From the NCBI RefSeq assembly GCF_000968175.1, contig NZ_FO704551.1, positions 868,001-932,000 on the forward strand: a stretch of DNA of 64,000 nt. The letters are read 5' to 3'. Below, one piece after another: positions 10,193 to 19,280 of this stretch; position 1 is the stretch's first letter, and every line of letters begins with the position of its first letter. The position numbers and the translations under genes are program-made. The notes below the pieces were generated by a model. That model had not been told where the DNA came from and made no database searches. It was given only the letters and a program-made list of their open reading frames with translations. This DNA is from Xenorhabdus poinarii G6 (lineage in GTDB: Bacteria > Pseudomonadota > Gammaproteobacteria > Enterobacterales > Enterobacteriaceae).

Positions 10193-10546
10193 ATGACATC
10201 CAGTTCAAACACTGAACTTCTTTTTTCTTATGGAACACTCCAACTGGAATCAGTACAGCAGGCAAATTTCGGCCGCCTACTGGAGGGACAACCTGCCGCA
10301 ATGGTTGGCTGGCGTAAGGATATGCTCGAAATCACTGACCCAGAAGTCTTGGCAGAAAGTGGAGAACGGTTTCATCCGATTGTTCGCCAGAGTGGGGACA
10401 ATAACGACAGAGTTGAAGGAACGGTGTTTTATGTTTCATCAGATGAACTCCTCAAAGCAGATGCTTATGAAGTGTCAGAGTATCACCGTATTAGCGTGAA
10501 TCTGATATCAGGCGATGTGGCGTGGGTTTATGTCGCAAAAGTGTGA
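10193..10546 (+). CDS. Gamma-glutamylcyclotransferase-like (AIG2/GGCT fold) protein
   Basis: 117 residues. The N-terminal LLFSYGTLQLESVQQANFGR is the YGTL signature of the GGCT/AIG2 superfamily, which converts gamma-glutamyl amino acids or gamma-glutamylamines to 5-oxoproline. The catalytic glutamate is plausibly in the EGTVFYVSSDELLKADAYE segment. AGAGGTAGTC precedes the ATG. Length is usual for bacterial members. The exact substrate cannot be told from sequence. Confidence 0.85.
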   Translation: MTSSSNTELLFSYGTLQLESVQQANFGRLLEGQPAAMVGWRKDMLEITDPEVLAESGERFHPIVRQSGDNNDRVEGTVFYVSSDELLKADAYEVSEYHRISVNLISGDVAWVYVAKV

Positions 10547-10813
10547 AATGTAAAAAGTTCTGGTCGATTTGAGATAACATGGATGATTCAAAAATTTCTT
10601 CATGGTTAAGATCAAACGGTTGTACGTAACGCAAGTCGGTGTTACTTAGAATATCAACTAGATAAGCCTCTTATGCCGGGAAAATATTCTCAACTACCGA
10701 TATCCAGGCAGTTAAAGGCACGGAACCCATCTGGGTCATGACTCCAAAGGGTTGTAATGATGTTTTTCAATATATGCGTCAATGAATCTTTCATGCCCTA
10801 GTTAAAAATACGG
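10547..10813 (+). other. Gap with a probable gene remnant
   Basis: Around 10,685-10,785 one frame reads IFSTTDIQAVKGTEPIWVMT and then NDVFQYMRQ before a stop. It is protein-like but has no start or ribosome-binding site. Probably the end of a decayed gene; family not recognised. Confidence 0.3.
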
Positions 10814-11320
10814 ATGGTAATTGTAATGGAGATAAAGACGTTTCCCTCAAAACTGGCCGTAGTTTACCTGGTCACGCTGAGTCAAAAAAGTCAGACGCCG
10901 AGGCTTTTATTCGCGACGGTTACTTTGTTGGCGCTTGATAGAATGCAACCGCCTGAAATGACGCGCGCCATATCGCAAACCATTAATGATGAGTTCAGGG
11001 TGTATTTCAAACGTGTGGTGATGACAAAAGAGGTCGCAGTCCAGTGGTACTTATCCCTGCGAAAAGGAGAAGCCCTGACGCCTGTACCTGCTAATGCAGC
11101 ATCACAGTCAACTGAAGATAATAAACCCATTGCCCTGTCCCCGTTATTTGATGAAAGAACGTGGCCAAACATCAGTATGCCCGTCGGTGAAGGACTATTT
11201 TCTCATCCCTCCGCCCTGAATCACCCGGCGCCCTTCATGGGAAATCAACGTGGTCGTATCCATCGTAAGTTCACCACCTTTGAGGCACCGGAAATATTTC
11301 TGCTGGACAACGTGCAGTGA
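10814..11320 (+). CDS. Hypothetical protein, possibly a fragment
   Basis: 168 residues, not recognised. The N-terminal half is helical and moderately hydrophobic; the C-terminal half is Pro/Asn-rich (LSPLFDERTWPNISMPVGEG). The ATG at 10826 (MEIKTFPSK) is the better start. The next 290 bases contain protein-like segments in shifting frames, so this may be the front of a broken larger gene. Confidence 0.4.
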   Translation: MVIVMEIKTFPSKLAVVYLVTLSQKSQTPRLLFATVTLLALDRMQPPEMTRAISQTINDEFRVYFKRVVMTKEVAVQWYLSLRKGEALTPVPANAASQSTEDNKPIALSPLFDERTWPNISMPVGEGLFSHPSALNHPAPFMGNQRGRIHRKFTTFEAPEIFLLDNVQ

Positions 11321-11609
11321 AATTTGTTGAGCGGCAAATACACGTGGATTTGCGCGAGTATCAGGAGTACCTCGGGGGTGCCCCGCCTTTGTGAGCCCCG
11401 AGCCTCTGCTCAGGTATATTAACAGCTTCATGGTGCCGGATCAGGATGGTAAAACCGAGCGAGTTGTTTATCGCTTCGTTCCCAGAGCGGGCAGACCGTT
11501 AAGGGTGTTGAGATCACCACGTTTGACATGGACACCAATCTGCTGACCGATTTCCAGACACATGTTTTGAAGGAAGATGGTTTGCTCGATCTGGAAAAAG
11601 GGAAGTAGA
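11321..11609 (+). pseudogene. Decayed coding region, frames shifted
   Basis: Three plausible peptide segments occur in different frames: VKFVERQIHVDLREYQEYLG after 11,320, LLRYINSFMVPDQDGKTERV near 11,410, and ITTFDMDTNLLTDFQTHVLK ending at a TAG near 11,609. The pattern is that of one gene with at least two indels. Family not recognised. Confidence 0.45.
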
Positions 11610-11820
11610 AGGCGCTTTTGATTCGATTTCTGCTCAGATGGAGTCAGAAGCTGAGGACTGGAAATGCATCAAGAAGCTGTGCCTGTCAGGATTGGGGTTA
11701 TTGCACTGGCAGAACCGCCAGGGTTGTGCTTGTGTGGAGAAATTTTAGACGTTTCATCATTATCATGATTAATATACTTAATTTTATGCTTATATTTGGT
11801 GTTTTGAATGGAAATAAAAA

Positions 11821-12786
11821 ATGAAAAATAGAACAAAAAATAAAAAAGTAGTTGATGCAACCGAGTTATCACTTGATGAATGGTTACAATTAATTAAAGA
11901 AAACGATAAAAAACAATGTTATTTAATAAATGACTGTTGTTTTCCAACGGATAAGATGCTAAATGAGTATATGAGTAATATTAGCGAAAAGAATGATGAT
12001 GAGGTTAGATATTTGATTTCAAAGTTTTTGATATCTGGTGGGAGATATTATTCAGATGATTCTATTTTGCAGTTTTTTAATACATTCTCTCAGGAAAGAA
12101 AACAAGAGCTTTTAAGTCGTTTTACTTTTTATCAACGATTAACATCAATTAAAGATTGGCACAACGTATGGCCCTCGATCACTTGGGTGTTAGATTTATT
12201 ACCTCATTTCCCTTATGATGCGCTGAATGCAATCAGGTCCTATTTTCAGGCTCATTGTCAATTTATGACAGATCAACGCCTTGATGGTTGCAGTGATGCC
12301 ATGAGGCTTATTGAAGCAAAATACATCAAACATCAATTGCCCGTCAAGCAGGTTTTATTGGATATCACTTCACGTGATTTCGAGTTATTAACGGCATATC
12401 TTTATAAAAAGAAAGGGTATTCTGTAAAAATAACACCGCGAAGCAGAGATGGTGGCTATGATGTTCTTGCGGAGCAAAAAAATGAACGGCAATATGAAAA
12501 ATTATATATTGAATGTAAACGATATACTGAAAATGTAGGAGTTAAAATTACGCGTAATGTTCTTGGATTATTAAGTATTGAAAATGCAACAAAAGGTGTT
12601 GTTGTTGCAACTTCATATTTTACTAAAAGCGCCAGAAATGAGGCTCAGAAATCTAACCGATTGGAACTAATAAATATAGAAGAATTTGATAAAGATATGA
12701 GAAAACATGTGGGAGTTCATTGGATAAGGAAAATACAAGAGTATGTGTCTGAAGTAAGGAAAGAACTAACTGATAGGGAAAGATGA
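11821..12786 (+). CDS. Mrr-like restriction endonuclease domain protein
   Basis: 321 residues. The C-terminal half carries a PD-(D/E)XK nuclease domain of the Mrr_cat type: FELLTAYLYKKKGY, SRDGGYDVLAEQ, then YIECKRYTENVGV with the E-x-K, followed by the conserved IENATKGVVVATSYFTKSAR. Mrr-type enzymes cut modified or foreign DNA and often act alone as type IV restriction. The N-terminal ~190 residues are helical and unrecognised, perhaps a target-sensing domain. Base composition is much AT-richer than the core genes, a sign of transfer. GGA stands upstream of the ATG. An IS701-family element sits 15 bases after the stop. Confidence 0.8.
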   Translation: MKNRTKNKKVVDATELSLDEWLQLIKENDKKQCYLINDCCFPTDKMLNEYMSNISEKNDDEVRYLISKFLISGGRYYSDDSILQFFNTFSQERKQELLSRFTFYQRLTSIKDWHNVWPSITWVLDLLPHFPYDALNAIRSYFQAHCQFMTDQRLDGCSDAMRLIEAKYIKHQLPVKQVLLDITSRDFELLTAYLYKKKGYSVKITPRSRDGGYDVLAEQKNERQYEKLYIECKRYTENVGVKITRNVLGLLSIENATKGVVVATSYFTKSARNEAQKSNRLELINIEEFDKDMRKHVGVHWIRKIQEYVSEVRKELTDRER

Positions 12787-12801
12787 ATTTTATACTACTA
12801 G

Positions 12802-14191
12802 TACTACAGCCGTAATTGTTCTGTAAGCCGATGATTTCCCCGGCGACGATAATGACATTGTTGTGCCCGGTATTGATGCCGTCGTCGCCAGTCTGACCAA
12901 TGTAAAACCTGTTCGATTGTTTCTCCCGCTTTTTCCATCAGCTTTGACAACAGCTTACGCAATTCCGCTACACTGAGCGGAACCTGGCCTGCCGGTGTTT
13001 TTTTTCTCCTCTACCCGCAGAACCGCCAGGACTGCATGGGCCAGTAACGACAAGGTAATATGCCGGTGCCAACTCTGCCATCGCCGCACTTCGTAGTGAT
13101 CCAGTCCACATTTCCCTTTGATTTCCTTAAAGCCACTTTCGATTTCCCAGCGACAACCCGCCACCTGAACCAGCGTATTAAGATCCGCCTGTTCTCGCAA
13201 GGCATACACCACATAGTAAGCCCGTTCCTGTCTACTATCCCGGCTGCGGCGAACCAACAGATAATGACCATAACGCCGCTCCTCTTCACTGAGCTGTAAA
13301 CGCCATAATGGCACAACAGCCCAGTCATACTCTCGCTCACCTTTTGTTCCCGTTCCCGCTGAGCGTGTTTTCCAGTCAGTGGCAGTCAACGTATCGGCAA
13401 TCCGTTCAGCACGGAGATATTTGGGTCCTTGCCACCATAAAGGGGTATTACAGGGAATGGCTAACACGAAGGGCGGGTGTCGGGACGCCAGCCAGACCCT
13501 CAGACGACGGTCACGGCCATACACTTCATCCGCGGTCACCCAGCGACAGGGCACGCCAGCATCCCATGTCCGTTCCAGCATCTGCCGGGCTAACTGGGGT
13601 TTCGTTGCAAACGTGACACTGGCCGGGATACCCGCAGCTTCACAGCGGGCACGGTCATCGATCCACTGGCGAGGCAGGTATAAGGCCCGGTCAATAAAAG
13701 CATGACCGCCGTGGCCGGCGTAACACAGAAATACGCCTATCTGGCTGTTTTCTACTCGTCCAGCGGTCCCACTATACTGACGCTGTACCCCGGCAGAATG
13801 GGTCCCTTTTTTGATAAAACCGGTTTCATCAAGGATGAGAACCCCCTGTTCATCGCCCAAATGTTCAGTGACATAATCCCGCAGGATATCGCGGGCCATC
13901 TCGACATCCCAATCAGCGCGTTCCAGCAAATATTGAATGCCATCGGGGGAACTTTCCCCTAGCCATTCAGCCAGTTGCCAGCTATTTTTACGTTCAACAT
14001 CACTGAGCAATCCCCGAAGATAGGCGAGGCTGCGTTGTCGTGGGCCGGTAGAGTGAAATAAGGGAGCCAGACGGGCATGTAATGCCTGTAGCGCCTGTTC
14101 CCAGATTTTGGCAGGGGATGGCATGTGACACCACCTTTGATTTAAGGAAGAAGAACCCCATCATGGCACAATATGGATTACGGCTGTAGTA
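12802..14191 (-). mobile_element. IS701-family insertion sequence, complete
   Basis: A 1,390-bp element with terminal inverted repeats TACTACAGCCGTAAT at both ends, flanked by the 4-bp direct repeat CTAG (12798-12801 and 14192-14195). That fits the YTAR target duplication of IS701. One full-length transposase gene lies on the minus strand. It separates the Mrr-like gene from the front of a satellite gene. Confidence 0.92.
12955..14124 (-). CDS. IS701-family DDE transposase
   Basis: 389 residues. The N-terminal LLSDVERKNSWQLAEWLGES is the family hallmark. The catalytic triad is visible as VLILDETGFIKKG, WVTADEVYGRD and WEIESGFKEIKG (YREK-like region). No stops or frameshifts, so it may be active. 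Confidence 0.95.
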   Translation of the reverse strand: MPSPAKIWEQALQALHARLAPLFHSTGPRQRSLAYLRGLLSDVERKNSWQLAEWLGESSPDGIQYLLERADWDVEMARDILRDYVTEHLGDEQGVLILDETGFIKKGTHSAGVQRQYSGTAGRVENSQIGVFLCYAGHGGHAFIDRALYLPRQWIDDRARCEAAGIPASVTFATKPQLARQMLERTWDAGVPCRWVTADEVYGRDRRLRVWLASRHPPFVLAIPCNTPLWWQGPKYLRAERIADTLTATDWKTRSAGTGTKGEREYDWAVVPLWRLQLSEEERRYGHYLLVRRSRDSRQERAYYVVYALREQADLNTLVQVAGCRWEIESGFKEIKGKCGLDHYEVRRWQSWHRHITLSLLAHAVLAVLRVEEKKNTGRPGSAQCSGIA

Positions 14192-14729
14192 CTAGTTGCG
14201 GGCTTTTCAATGGTATTAATTGGCTGACTGTGAAGCATTGAGTAGATTTTCTCTGCTTCGTAGCGAGGCAGAACGGGTTCAGGCATGGGGTAATTAAATA
14301 TTGTTTTTCTCGTTCTCCGCTTTGTTCGTCTTGCCCAGTACCCTCATGAGTAGTAGATGGTGCGGTCAGTCCCTCTTCAACATATAGGGCTGCTGCGGTA
14401 TCAAGTGCATAAACGCTATATGTTGCCATTTCTATATCTTCTAATGTGTCCCACTCTCGATCAGATCTCTTAGAAGCAATTAATGTACAATGTTTAGCTT
14501 CACCGAATCTTTCTTCAAATTCAGCGCGCAACGCTTCTTTACCCCACATTTCGCGTATATCATCAAGCAACGTATAGCGGGCAATAATCCCTTCTTTAAA
14601 CCAAGCAGTAAGATGTTTTGGTTCAACTTTAAAAGGGGGGTCGGTTGCGTTGATTGCCGCTAATCCTGCGGTTATAGAAGGGTTTTCAAACGAGTATATT
14701 AGAGGTTTTGGTTTTGGCTCTTTCATCAC
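14192..14729 (-). pseudogene. Hypothetical satellite gene cut by the IS701 element
   Basis: The frame starts ATG ATG at 14729 after GGCGGACG and encodes an unrecognised, mostly helical protein (SITAGLAAINATDPPFKVEP, FKEGIIARYTLLDDIREMWG). Its last part reads poorly. From about 14,300 another frame looks more natural (MPEPVLPRYEAEKIYSMLHS, ATG at 14286) and runs into the IS at CTAG. So either a frameshift or two overlapping genes, and in both cases the 3' end was lost to the insertion. Confidence 0.5.
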
Positions 14730-14744
14730 GTCCGCCTTATAACG

Positions 14745-14828
14745 TTACGCCTTAACAATGGAGGTGATGAGGCAGGCGGCAAGGCTTACCGCTTTTCTCC
14801 CCGTCGGGATAACCTCATCGATTATCAT
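14745..14828 (-). CDS. 27-residue leader-like small ORF
   Basis: ATG at 14828 encodes a 27-aa peptide (ends ACLITSIVKA), stopping 15 bases before the next gene start at 14729. Position and size suggest a leader peptide for that gene. No family recognised. Confidence 0.3.
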   Translation of the reverse strand: MIIDEVIPTGRKAVSLAACLITSIVKA

Positions 14829-14879
14829 TGTGCTATAGCTGGTGGCTTTTGTCCAAATTCTGATAGTTCTGAAATGGAA

Positions 14880-15600
14880 CAATTAAACATTATCAACAAG
14901 TTAAGGTGGCCAACCCTTTGATAATTTCGTCAACCTCAAATGGGGGAAGCCGGGCAACGGGGTTACAAGCTGTACTGCTCATGCAAGCTGCATATTTACA
15001 GCTTGGTTCAGCGCTGTGCATGAGGTAACTTATTGAATTAACTTAATTCCGTCGAAACGCCGGAATCACGTCAATATCCTTGCAGTGCTCGATATTTAAG
15101 CAATGTGTGAATTCACACACTGAGGCCGTATAACTTATGACTTCAAAGTCTAATCCTTTGATATTCTCAGCAATCCCCAACGGGGGAAGCTGGACGAGAG
15201 CCAAGCTCCTTAAAGAGGAGCAGTTAACTTACTATAACTCCCCGTAGACCAAATCTGGTCTACGGTTAACATGCTGATTTACCTCATGAAGAAAAAAAAC
15301 CGTTCATCTTATGCCCAGACTGCATATTTGCAGTGTGCCTATTAGTCCACCGGCTTGTTTCGATTCCGTACAGCACACGGAATTACACCTAACAAATTGA
15401 TTATTCTTAACTTACCCCATTGGGGTAAGTTGGAAATTCGCACTTATCTAAACTCTGCGTTTCGGGGTATTTGCCCCTGTAGACTAAGTCCTAAAAAGGG
15501 CTTTGTACTGCCCGTAATACCTTGAGTTCGTACCCTGTGGGCTGTGGCTATATGGTTCTGGTCTGATACCTCGCAACGTTACGATATTACAAAAAATGGA
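14880..15600 (+). repeat. Hairpin array A of the P4-like remnant
   Basis: No ORF. Short, near-perfect inverted repeats follow one another: CAAGCTG/CAGCTTG (14984-15005), ATTCCG/CGGAAT (15046-15066), a 16-bp palindrome TGTGTGAATTCACACA (15104-15119), CCCC-AAC-GGGG (15175-15185), CCGTAGACC/GGTCTACGG (15242-15265), ACTGCA/TGCAGT (15319-15334), ACTTACCCCA/TGGGGTAAGT (15410-15430) and GGGG/CCCC (15464-15477). They are arranged in units of about 235-240 bp: the TTTGATAnTnTC..CCCC..GGGG module recurs near 14,920, 15,156 and 15,397. The same units occur inverted in 16,560-17,290. Confidence 0.8.
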
Positions 15601-15603
15601 GAA

Positions 15604-15957
15604 CTACATATTGTCTAAGTCCCTATGATATAGGGCTCGTGTTCTGAACAACTCCAATGCATTGGCGAGCTTTATGGCTTCATTCCCCATGGTAACTATC
15701 CCCCTAACTGTAAGGGTTAGCTGAAAAAAATAATTCTCACGTACTACATAGAATCCATACATTTCTAAGTAATTTTGGTATTCAGTTAACATTGGAGTGG
15801 TAAAACGTTCTCTACCTGTCGAATTACCAATTTCATCGAAACCAATAACAAACCTAGTTTCACAATCAGGCCCAAAATCGCTAACAAATTGAAAAAAAGA
15901 ACTTTTAAATTCAGATATTCGACCATTTAAAAACGCTAAATCATCTTTAGATAACAT
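15604..15957 (-). CDS. Hypothetical protein between the hairpin arrays
   Basis: 117 residues, not recognised. AAGG lies 8 bases before the ATG at 15957; an in-frame GTG three codons upstream is less likely. Segments such as FQFVSDFGPDCETRFVIGFD and YFFQLTLTVRGIVTMGNEAI suggest an alpha/beta fold. There is no signal peptide. It lies with its neighbour between two inverted hairpin arrays, in the position of satellite cargo. Confidence 0.6.
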   Translation of the reverse strand: MLSKDDLAFLNGRISEFKSSFFQFVSDFGPDCETRFVIGFDEIGNSTGRERFTTPMLTEYQNYLEMYGFYVVRENYFFQLTLTVRGIVTMGNEAIKLANALELFRTRALYHRDLDNM

Positions 15958-16129
15958 GTAACGCACCTTTAATGTTTAGTTTAATTACACCTTAGTTAGA
16001 GTATAGCAGGTTTTAATGGTGCTGCAACAGACATCTAGGGATATGCTTAAGAAGTTACAAAAATTGCGAGTTTTGACCCTAAGGCAAGATTCTGCCTTAG
16101 GGTATGGTGAATATATTATTGATTATGTC

Positions 16130-16468
16130 CTATGAGATATAGCGATCGGTTGCTGGTCTTATTTTTTTGCCATCATCCTCAACATAGCTATCGTAAATAT
16201 AAATACGACTATCAGCGAATATAAAGTAAGAATTTTGTTGACCCCTAATTGATACCGCCATTACGAAACCTCGATAATCCTTACGACTCCAAGAGTCACT
16301 TTGCCCCGGTGAAAGCCTATACCAATCAGTGCTTATAGCGTTACCTCTAGTCTGATTTTCTGATGCATTTTCGCCCGGAGGTAGTCTATCTAAAACGATA
16401 TTTTCATCACTTTCCCAAGCATTAATACTAACTGAAACAGTATTACTTGAACGATTCTCTATCCGCAT
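16130..16468 (-). CDS. Hypothetical small beta-rich protein
   Basis: 112 residues, unrecognised. Composition rich in Ser, Asn, Asp, Trp and Tyr with alternating strands (MRIENRSSNTVSVSINAWES, GFVMAVSIRGQQNSYFIFAD) suggests a compact beta-sandwich. No signal peptide. AGGGGATATT gives a good ribosome-binding site. Second cargo gene between the inverted hairpin arrays. Confidence 0.65.
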   Translation of the reverse strand: MRIENRSSNTVSVSINAWESDENIVLDRLPPGENASENQTRGNAISTDWYRLSPGQSDSWSRKDYRGFVMAVSIRGQQNSYFIFADSRIYIYDSYVEDDGKKIRPATDRYIS

Positions 16469-16559
16469 AATATCCCCTATATTTTTAATACATGAAAAAT
16501 AGGCTCAGTGGATTTATTAAAAATACGGCTCTGATTATGGTTGAGTACTCAATACTCAC

Positions 16560-17290
16560 AATAATAATAAAGATAAATGGCGTATCACATTTAACTACCG
16601 ATATTCCGGTAGTTCGCTAAATGCCACCAGCTCACAGGGTACAAACGCAGATATGACGGGCAACAGAAAGCCTTTTTTAGGGTTTAGCTCACATGGTGGC
16701 GTAAAACTTTTACGTGATCTAATAACTCATTGATAAGTATTAAATACGGTAAAATGGCGAGTTTATATAAGCGCAAATTTTCAACCTCCTCAGTTTGAGG
16801 AAGTTAAGATCAATCAATTTGTTGGGTGTAATTCCGTAGACTTCATCCCGATTTGCGCCAATGGCGTTTACCGAGAATATCAAGGGGCTAGGTTTATGTA
16901 CGAAATCAAGCACACAGCAAATATGCAGTCTGGTCATAAGATGACGTAAATTTGCATCATGAGATAAATCAGCATGTTAACTTCATTCCTTTGAGAGTAA
17001 TCATAGTGAACTGTTTGATTCCCCAAAATGGGGGAATCAAAGGATAAATATTGAACGGTTAGCCGTAGCTCAGTTTTGAGTTATGGTGAAGAACAACTGG
17101 TTAAGGGGCTTGGCTCTCGTCCAGCTTCCTCAAATTGAGGTTTCCGACAATATCAATGAGTTAGAGTTAATTCCGATGAATAGATATAACCTGCTGATAA
17201 ATAGCCAGAGTGTGAATTCACATTCTGCTCAATAGCTAACCGATGTGCATATTTGCGCATTGCTTGTTAAACGTTGTAGCTCTTCCCCGG
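16560..17290 (-). repeat. Hairpin array B (inverted relative of array A)
   Basis: Reading the minus strand gives units like those of array A. GCTTGGCTCTCGTCCAGCTT at 17108-17127 belongs to a 21-base exact complement of 15186-15206. The minus-strand copy of 16,780-16,950 follows array A 15,308-15,440 (GGAATTACACC, AACAAATTGATT, CTTAACTT). Hairpins include CTACCG/CGGTAG (~16,600), CCTCAGTTTGAGG (~16,793), GATTCCCC-AAAAT-GGGGAATC-like (~17,020) and CCTCAAATTGAGG (17128-17140). Short ORFs here are shadows. Confidence 0.75.
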
Positions 17291-17545
17291 TCATCTTCGG
17301 CTTTCAAATCCCAACCTCCTTTAGATGCTATTTCAGAAAAAACCTCCCCTAAAATTCATACAACCGCGAAGCAATGTAGGTTTATTGTGGAATTGCTTAA
17401 ATCTCACGGACTGGATGACAGCGACTTTAAGGGAAGTGTCGAAGAGTTAAGGCGAAAAATAGCCAATAAAGTTCCCAAAATTAACGGCCTTGATATCGAT
17501 AATAAAACGCTCATTGACTGGTTAAAGAAAGCCAAGGTGCGATAA
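17243..17545 (+). CDS. Hypothetical protein upstream of alpA
   Basis: 100 residues if read from the ATG at 17243. The first 30 residues run through the hairpin array and look non-native. The rest (CRFIVELLKSHGLDDSDFKG, LDIDNKTLIDWLKKAKVR) is a credible small helical domain and may start at the GTG at 17389. Not recognised. It lies 111 bases upstream of alpA, on the same strand. Confidence 0.45.
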   Translation: MCIFAHCLLNVVALPRSSSAFKSQPPLDAISEKTSPKIHTTAKQCRFIVELLKSHGLDDSDFKGSVEELRRKIANKVPKINGLDIDNKTLIDWLKKAKVR

Positions 17546-17656
17546 CGGAGTTTTTCAAAACTCCACGGAATTTTCCAAAACTCCGCCGAATCTCCTTCGT
17601 AAAATTTTAACCTTCCTCCCGTACTGTCTAACAGCAACCGAGGAAGGCTATTATTT

Positions 17657-17828
17657 ATGCAACACACTTTTATCAAATTACCCGAAATATGGCGCCGTAC
17701 TGGTCTGGGTAAATCGACCATCTACAAATACATTTCAGAAGGGAAGTTCCCCAAGCAGATAAAGACGGGTTCCCGTGCCTCCGCATTCATCGAAAGTGAA
17801 GTTGATGCGTGGATTAACCAGCGTGAAG
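17657..17828 (+). pseudogene. AlpA-family regulator, truncated by IS3 element
   Basis: The first 57 residues of an AlpA/MerR-like winged-helix protein (FIKLPEIWRRTGLGKSTIYK, FPKQIKTGSRASAFIESEVD) break off at the IS left end (17829). The frame then runs into the transposase ORF A without a stop, which could give a fusion. AlpA proteins regulate satellite integrase and excision genes. A good GAGGAAGG precedes the ATG. The C-terminus is not found after the IS. Confidence 0.8.
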
Positions 17829-17869
17829 TGACCCCCAATAGTTGGACAACTAATTACTGGGGGTTTTTT

Positions 17870-18376
17870 ATGTCTAAATATAGTCGTGAACTAAAAATCA
17901 TTATTGCTAAACGATGTCTGGCAGGTAACACATCGGATAAGCTATCAGCGGAATATTCAATCTCTTCTCGACAAATTCGATACTGGGCTCAAGTTGTTGC
18001 CATTCATGGCGATAACGCCTTTTTGCCAACGTCTCACTCTCTTTGTACTGTCACAAAACTCCAAGCTTTAAAATTAATGTGGACACATGATTGGTCCCTC
18101 ACTCACACTAGTGCAGTTCTCAATTTAACGACTCCAGGTACCTTATCAGTCTGGCTTGATAAGTATAATGAAACCGGTATCAAAGGACTCGAAAGTCCTC
18201 AGCGAGGAAGACCCCCAATGAAATCCCGACCTAAAACCCCGCCGAAATCTGGTGACGAAATGACAGTTGAGGAACTTAAAGAAGAATTAGCTTATTTGCA
18301 GGCAGAAAATGCGGTCCTAAAAAAGTTAGCAGAGCTGGAACAGAAGAAACGCCCACGAGCAAAGAAAAAGCGTTAA
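17870..18376 (+). CDS. IS3-family transposase OrfA
   Basis: 168 residues with two helix-turn-helix segments (DKLSAEYSISSRQIRYWAQ; the second near residues 60-95) and a C-terminal leucine-zipper-like coiled coil (VEELKEELAYLQAENAVLKK). It binds the IS ends. An A-rich stretch before the stop (AAAGAAAAAG, ~18360-18370) is a likely -1 frameshift site producing OrfAB. Confidence 0.92.
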   Translation: MSKYSRELKIIIAKRCLAGNTSDKLSAEYSISSRQIRYWAQVVAIHGDNAFLPTSHSLCTVTKLQALKLMWTHDWSLTHTSAVLNLTTPGTLSVWLDKYNETGIKGLESPQRGRPPMKSRPKTPPKSGDEMTVEELKEELAYLQAENAVLKKLAELEQKKRPRAKKKR

Positions 18377-18444
18377 TTGTTTTAGCTCTTAAAAAGAAAT
18401 ATCCATTAAAGCACTTACTTTGTGCCATTAATCTTGCAAGAAGC

Positions 18445-19218
18445 GTGTTTTACTATCAATGCCAAGCGCTTAAAAAAACGCGTGCTTATGAACAAGAAAT
18501 AGAGATGATTAAAACTATCTATCATGAGCATAAAGGTCGTTATGGTTATCGCCGCATTCATTTAGCATTGAGAAAAAATGGCTTTAAAATCAATCATAAA
18601 ACAGTACAACGATTAATGAGGCAATTAAACCTAAAATCCACGGTAAGGCCGAAGAAATATCGTTCTTATCGTGGGGAAGTTGGAAAAACAGCACCGAATT
18701 GGTTGGCAAGAGATTTTCGCGCGACAAAACCTAATGAGAAATGGGTAACGGATGTGACAGAATTTAAAGTGAATGAACAAAAAGTCTATCTGTCACCTAT
18801 TATTGACTTATTTAATCAAGAGGTTATCGCTTACAACGTGGCGAAAAAGGCGAGTCTGCCTTTAGTGACAGAGATGCTAAAAGAGGCATTAGATGGGCTA
18901 GATGCTCACGCTAAGCCACTCATTCACAGTGATCAAGGTTGGCAATATCGGCATAAGGCTTATCAAAAGCAACTTGCTGATAAAGATATTAAACAAAGTA
19001 TGTCGAGGAAAGGGAACTGTTTGGATAATGCGATGGCAGAAAACTTTTTTGCCTTACTCAAAACAGAAATGTATCACCAGCAGCACTTTAAAAGTGCGGA
19101 TGAACTGATCGAAAAAATAGAAGAATACATTGAATATTACAATACAAAACGGATCAAGGTGAAATTAAAAGGCCTAACTCCGATAGCATATCGAAACCAG
19201 GCCTTACACGCCGTTTAA
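18445..19218 (+). CDS. IS3-family transposase OrfB (DDE domain)
   Basis: 257 residues from a GTG. The open frame continues upstream to overlap OrfA (LALKKKYPLKHLLCAINLAR), consistent with translation as an OrfAB fusion by -1 frameshifting. The HTH_21 region (GRYGYRRIHLALRKNG) and the rve integrase core with D, D, E in KWVTDVTEF, LIHSDQGWQY and NCLDNAMAENFFALLKTE are intact. Confidence 0.93.
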   Translation: MFYYQCQALKKTRAYEQEIEMIKTIYHEHKGRYGYRRIHLALRKNGFKINHKTVQRLMRQLNLKSTVRPKKYRSYRGEVGKTAPNWLARDFRATKPNEKWVTDVTEFKVNEQKVYLSPIIDLFNQEVIAYNVAKKASLPLVTEMLKEALDGLDAHAKPLIHSDQGWQYRHKAYQKQLADKDIKQSMSRKGNCLDNAMAENFFALLKTEMYHQQHFKSADELIEKIEEYIEYYNTKRIKVKLKGLTPIAYRNQALHAV

Positions 19219-19280
19219 CTAAAATGTCCAACTTTCTGGGGTCAGTTCACAATCCGGCTTATTTCTTTTTCCTTGCGCTT

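Larger units (their letters stand above)
17829..19244 (+). mobile_element. IS3-family (IS150-group) insertion sequence
   Basis: 1,416 bp bounded by imperfect 20-bp inverted repeats TGACCCCCAATAGTTGGACA (left) and the complement of TGACCCCAGAAAGTTGGACA (right). Two overlapping transposase frames are present. No target duplication is visible (AAG on the left, GTT on the right), which suggests deletion or recombination after insertion. Confidence 0.93.

Noticed and set aside
13060..13962. Plus-strand ORFs within the IS701 element
   Set aside because: Antisense shadows of the transposase gene, with no ribosome-binding sites or family signs.
14880..17290. CRISPR array
   Set aside because: Repeats are palindromes of differing sequence with irregular spacing; there is no constant direct repeat with unique spacers and no cas gene.
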